Below are positions 61,082 through 64,000 of a DNA stretch of 64,000 bases, piece by piece (the first letter of the stretch is position 1; each line of letters starts with the position of its first letter). The notes under the pieces were generated by a model. That model was not told where the DNA came from. It was given only the letters and a program-made list of their open reading frames with translations, and made no database searches. The translations under genes and the position numbers were made by a program. This DNA comes from Erodium maritimum. Its lineage: Eukaryota > Streptophyta > Magnoliopsida > Geraniales > Geraniaceae. The stretch covers positions 10,926,001 through 10,990,000 of the forward strand of contig OY997588.1 in the NCBI GenBank assembly GCA_963921825.1. Reading direction: 5' to 3'.

Positions 61082-64000
61082 TTAGTTGGTTGGAGCAGGC
61101 TTGACGAAGGAGAAGTCACCCTCGTTTCTAGGTTCTTCACTGGAGGGGTGTTGGACCATTTCAGTCTGTTGTACAATGGGATCAACTTTGACATAAAGGG
61201 TATCTGACAATGGTTCGGCTTCAGAATCAGAGAGATCGCGCTCCATGTGGATGGTTGAGGAGCGGCTTGAGTGACCGGTGGTTTTGGCTCGTTGCAGTGT
61301 GCGTCCAGCAAATGTTGAAGTAGTGCTTCCACCCAATGACCCCCGGGTTGGGGTCTTGCCTCCCTGCCTTTTCTTTGCAGCCAAGCGCCAGTTCTTCAGG
61401 GCCCTTGATGTTTGCTCATCAAATATCGTTTTTTTCATCTCAGAACCCATCTGCAAATACAAAGGTACTGATTTGTCACAACAGTCTAAATCAAGATAGT
61501 ATTATATTCTATTTTACAGTTAAATCTTGTTGGCAGTATCCTAATTTACAGAAGAAGAAAAACACAGGAAAATAATTACCTGAGTTACAAGGGCATATAG
61601 TGGAAGTGTAATGTAGCTGCACACACATAGGACTCCAAGCCTACAAAAAATAAAATAGCATCAATTTATGATCATAGATGGACTCTCATAAGATCCAAGT
61701 GAAGAAGCCAAGGGTGGGTTTCACATCTGATTAGCCATATATATGCAGTCTTGTGTAAAAAAATCTGCTGTGCTAAAAAAAATAATATAAGAGAGAAAAA
61801 GAAGAGAGAGGCTTACCCGAGAGCAACTTTAACTATTGCAAGCTTGAAATCAGCATGAAAGCAAGACGTTGTCCCGAATTCATACTGCAGTGAAACAAAA
61901 CAACCACATAAAGTTAATAATGTGCATAATAGAGCAAAGGGGTAGTTCATTTGAAACCCCGAGAACAGTTTCTTACCCATATCCAAAAGAAATATGTAAT
62001 TTGGACTGCATTCTGCGAAAGGAAAAGGAACAATGTTTAACGAAACACAGAAATAGAATGAAGGGATTGAAATAGAAAAGCTCTCAAATTTGACATGTGT
62101 TCACAATGATTGATAGACAGAGGTTCTAGGATATTTGAAAGACTGTAGAGGATCATGTGTCAGAATTAGGGATGGCAAAAATGCCCCATTCCCCACGGGG
62201 ATCCCCGTCCCCGCCCCGCGTGGGACGGACTTGGGACGGGGATTTTTTAAACGGGACGGGATACGGGGAATTAAATGGGGATTTTGACGGGGACGGGGCA
62301 AGCAGTCCCCATCCCACGGGGAACCCCGCCCCGCGCCCCGCACTATTAGTTTTAAAATAAAATTTTAATAATATACACATGTGTACTCCACATCAGTGGC
62401 TTCTGAATCAGCGTTTAGTTCGGGTGGTAATTTGATCACTCCACATCGTAGTAGACTCCATCCAAATACTATAGAGGCACTTATGTGTACTCAAAGTTGG
62501 TTGTGGAACGAAATACAAGGTAAGTCATATGTTCTATGCAATCTACTTCTTTTAAATTGTTATCAAACTAATGTTACTTATTTGTTTGTTTTGTTTTATA
62601 ATGTGTTTGTTTAGAGATAAGTTTGGAAAAGATGAATGCATTTGCTCAAGTAGTAGACTATGTTAGAGATAAGTTTGGAAAAGATGAATGCATTTGCTCA
62701 AGTAGTAGAATGGAACGGAGAATAAAATCCCCGTTCCCCGCCCCATCCCCGCGGGGTCCCCGCGGGATGGGGTCAACGCGGGGATGGGGTGGGGATGGGG
62801 AGAGTAGCGGGAACGCGGGACGGGGACGGGGACTGGGGTCCCCGCCCCATACCCGCCCCATTGCCATCCCTAGTCAGAATCAAGTGCTGCTAGTCAAGTA
62901 GATCAAGGACCAAGATTATTTAACTCATAAGATTCATGTCCAATACCTGAAATAATGCAAAATGGATGAGATGAAGAACTAAATGAGGTCGCCCAAACCA
63001 AAAATATTTGTCTGAGCCCTGCACAAGAGGAATCCCTTGGACCACTGCATGTCTTTCAGAGATTTCAAGAGCCATCTTTGTCAAAACGCTTTGAAGCTCT
63101 GTTCCAACTGCTAAAATTATCTGTAACCACAAAATATCAGAATCTTGTTCAATCCACCTCAAAATTACATTACATTACTAGGAAAAGGTTTCTTACAATC
63201 ACGGGGACCAAGGAGGCCCAGAACAACGTTCGCCACCCTGGAGAGACAACACTCCGTCAACTTCCATTCAATTTGCAAGTGCAGATCAAATTTACGAGGA
63301 AACCACTTCTCAAGGAAAAAGTTTCTTACCATTGACATTAAGAAGCAAGAAAACCACAAAAGATAACCACAATACCGGGCTGCCAGGAAAAGAAGAAGAA
63401 AGTCAACTCCAAACTAAGTAGCTGATGAGTAGTGATAGACTCAAGAAAGACAAATGAGTAATAAAAACTAATGATGATTAAGAGATTAATACCTCACTCC
63501 CACAACTAACTTGAAGTCATCTTCTAATGATCTTTTGATATACTTTTGGAAATTAAATTTGCTTCCAGGGGCTAAATGAACCTGTCAACATAGCACTGTC
63601 AATATAAGCATTGCAATCTAATACGAGATAATGAAAAATGAGGAGTTCAAGACTCACAGTGATGAAACCATTTCGCAATGTCATGTAGTCAGCCCTACTA
63701 ACAGACCTGAAAAATTGTCGAAAGAAACATCCCTGCAACAGAAGGACTTTTTGATAAGTTAAGAACTGGTTGAAGCACACAGAGATAAATCTGGATACTA
63801 AGAGAGTACTTACAACATAGAAGAACAATGGAATCCTGGTCCAGAAACTGGTATGAGCTCTCACAAATGATGTCTGATGAGTAAGCCTGAACCTAGAAGG
63901 ATCTGCACATGAAAGTATAGTTAGTTTACATTCCAATTTGGTGTGCAGATGCTAATGTTCAAGAGTGTTGTGCACATTGCATGGAATCACATACCATTAA
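61082..64000 (-). CDS. MLO: MLO-like seven-transmembrane protein, 3' part of the gene
   Basis: MLO proteins are seven-pass plasma-membrane proteins with a calmodulin-binding tail. Members act in powdery mildew susceptibility or in pollen tube and synergid signalling. The gene enters from the right edge. Exons (minus) are 64000-63995 (partial), 63902-63814, 63732-63658, 63581-63493, 63379-63330, 63237-63197, 63120-62947, 62012-61977, 61884-61817, 61640-61580 and 61450-61082 (stop TAA), about 352 codons, frame kept at every junction. Signature stretches include [81 protein letters not shown] and [20 protein letters not shown]. The tail has the amphipathic [14 protein letters not shown] segment with Trp, the usual calmodulin site. 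It resembles the MLO5/8/9/10 group, but the clade is a guess without a tree. The intron at 62013-62946 holds a hAT MITE. Confidence 0.95.
62167..62872. mobile_element. hAT-type MITE in an MLO intron
   Basis: A perfect 8-bp duplication GTCAGAAT flanks it (62159-62166 and 62873-62880). Ends are TAGGGATGGCAAAAAT and the complement of TAGGGATGGCAATGGG. Both arms are extremely G/C-rich and built of GGGGA/GGGAC words, folding back on each other, with a normal AT-rich centre. No transposase is present. The element does not touch MLO splice sites. Confidence 0.92.
62612..62715. repeat. 52-bp tandem duplication inside the hAT MITE
   Basis: AGAGATAAGTTTGGAAAAGA followed by TGAATGCATTTGCTCAAGTA occurs at 62612 and again at 62664, essentially identical over the unit. 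Confidence 0.9.

Noticed and set aside
62101-62380. Pro/Arg-rich frames near the MLO intron
   Set aside because: They are translations of the G-rich arms of the hAT MITE.

Overview
The window is nuclear DNA of a flowering plant, most likely a eudicot. The genes have many short introns with GT-AG borders, the intergenic DNA is AT-rich, and transposon debris is dense. Nothing bacterial or organellar is present. I found no tRNA, rRNA or CRISPR array. The species cannot be named from the sequence.

Seven host genes are readable. In order they are: HMG-CoA reductase (447-2635, minus, 4 exons, 567 aa); an AT-hook/PPC nuclear protein (13835-17365, plus, 5 exons, 352 aa); the RNA polymerase I factor RRN3 (21550-27637, minus, 15 coding exons, 617 aa); a plant intracellular Ras-group LRR protein, PIRL (39095-40895, plus, 3 exons, 543 aa); a tonoplast monosaccharide-sensing/transport protein, MSSP/TMT (46391-49115, plus, 4 exons, 732 aa); an ATL-type RING-H2 ubiquitin ligase (58761-59324, minus, intronless, 187 aa); and an MLO protein (61082-64000, minus, 5' part outside the window). 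I joined exons by hand from splice sites, reading frame and family motifs. All junctions keep the frame. The genes are unrelated in function, as is usual for a plant chromosome arm.

The spaces between genes are mostly transposon-derived. Mutator-like elements with 9-bp target duplications lie at 6454-6917, 14800-15017, 19600-21217, 22548-22941 and 49820-51325. hAT elements with 8-bp duplications lie at 28412-30426 and 62167-62872. A long inverted-repeat element at about 8546-10529 holds a four-unit array of about 290 bp. A poly(A)-tailed retroposon family without reverse transcriptase has one complete copy at 52260-53785 (18-bp duplication) and two older copies near 5740-6450 and 10565-12260. 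A shorter retroposon at 53875-54471 carries an open 136-codon frame. Two LINE ORF1 relics lie at about 43140-44900 and 54850-56010. A few LTR-element fossils are also present.

The observations most worth following are the paired RT-less retroposons with similar 5' leaders, the array-bearing inverted-repeat element, the hAT element lying where the 5' leader of RRN3 is expected, and a nearly perfect 186-bp tandem duplication just upstream of the AT-hook gene start.
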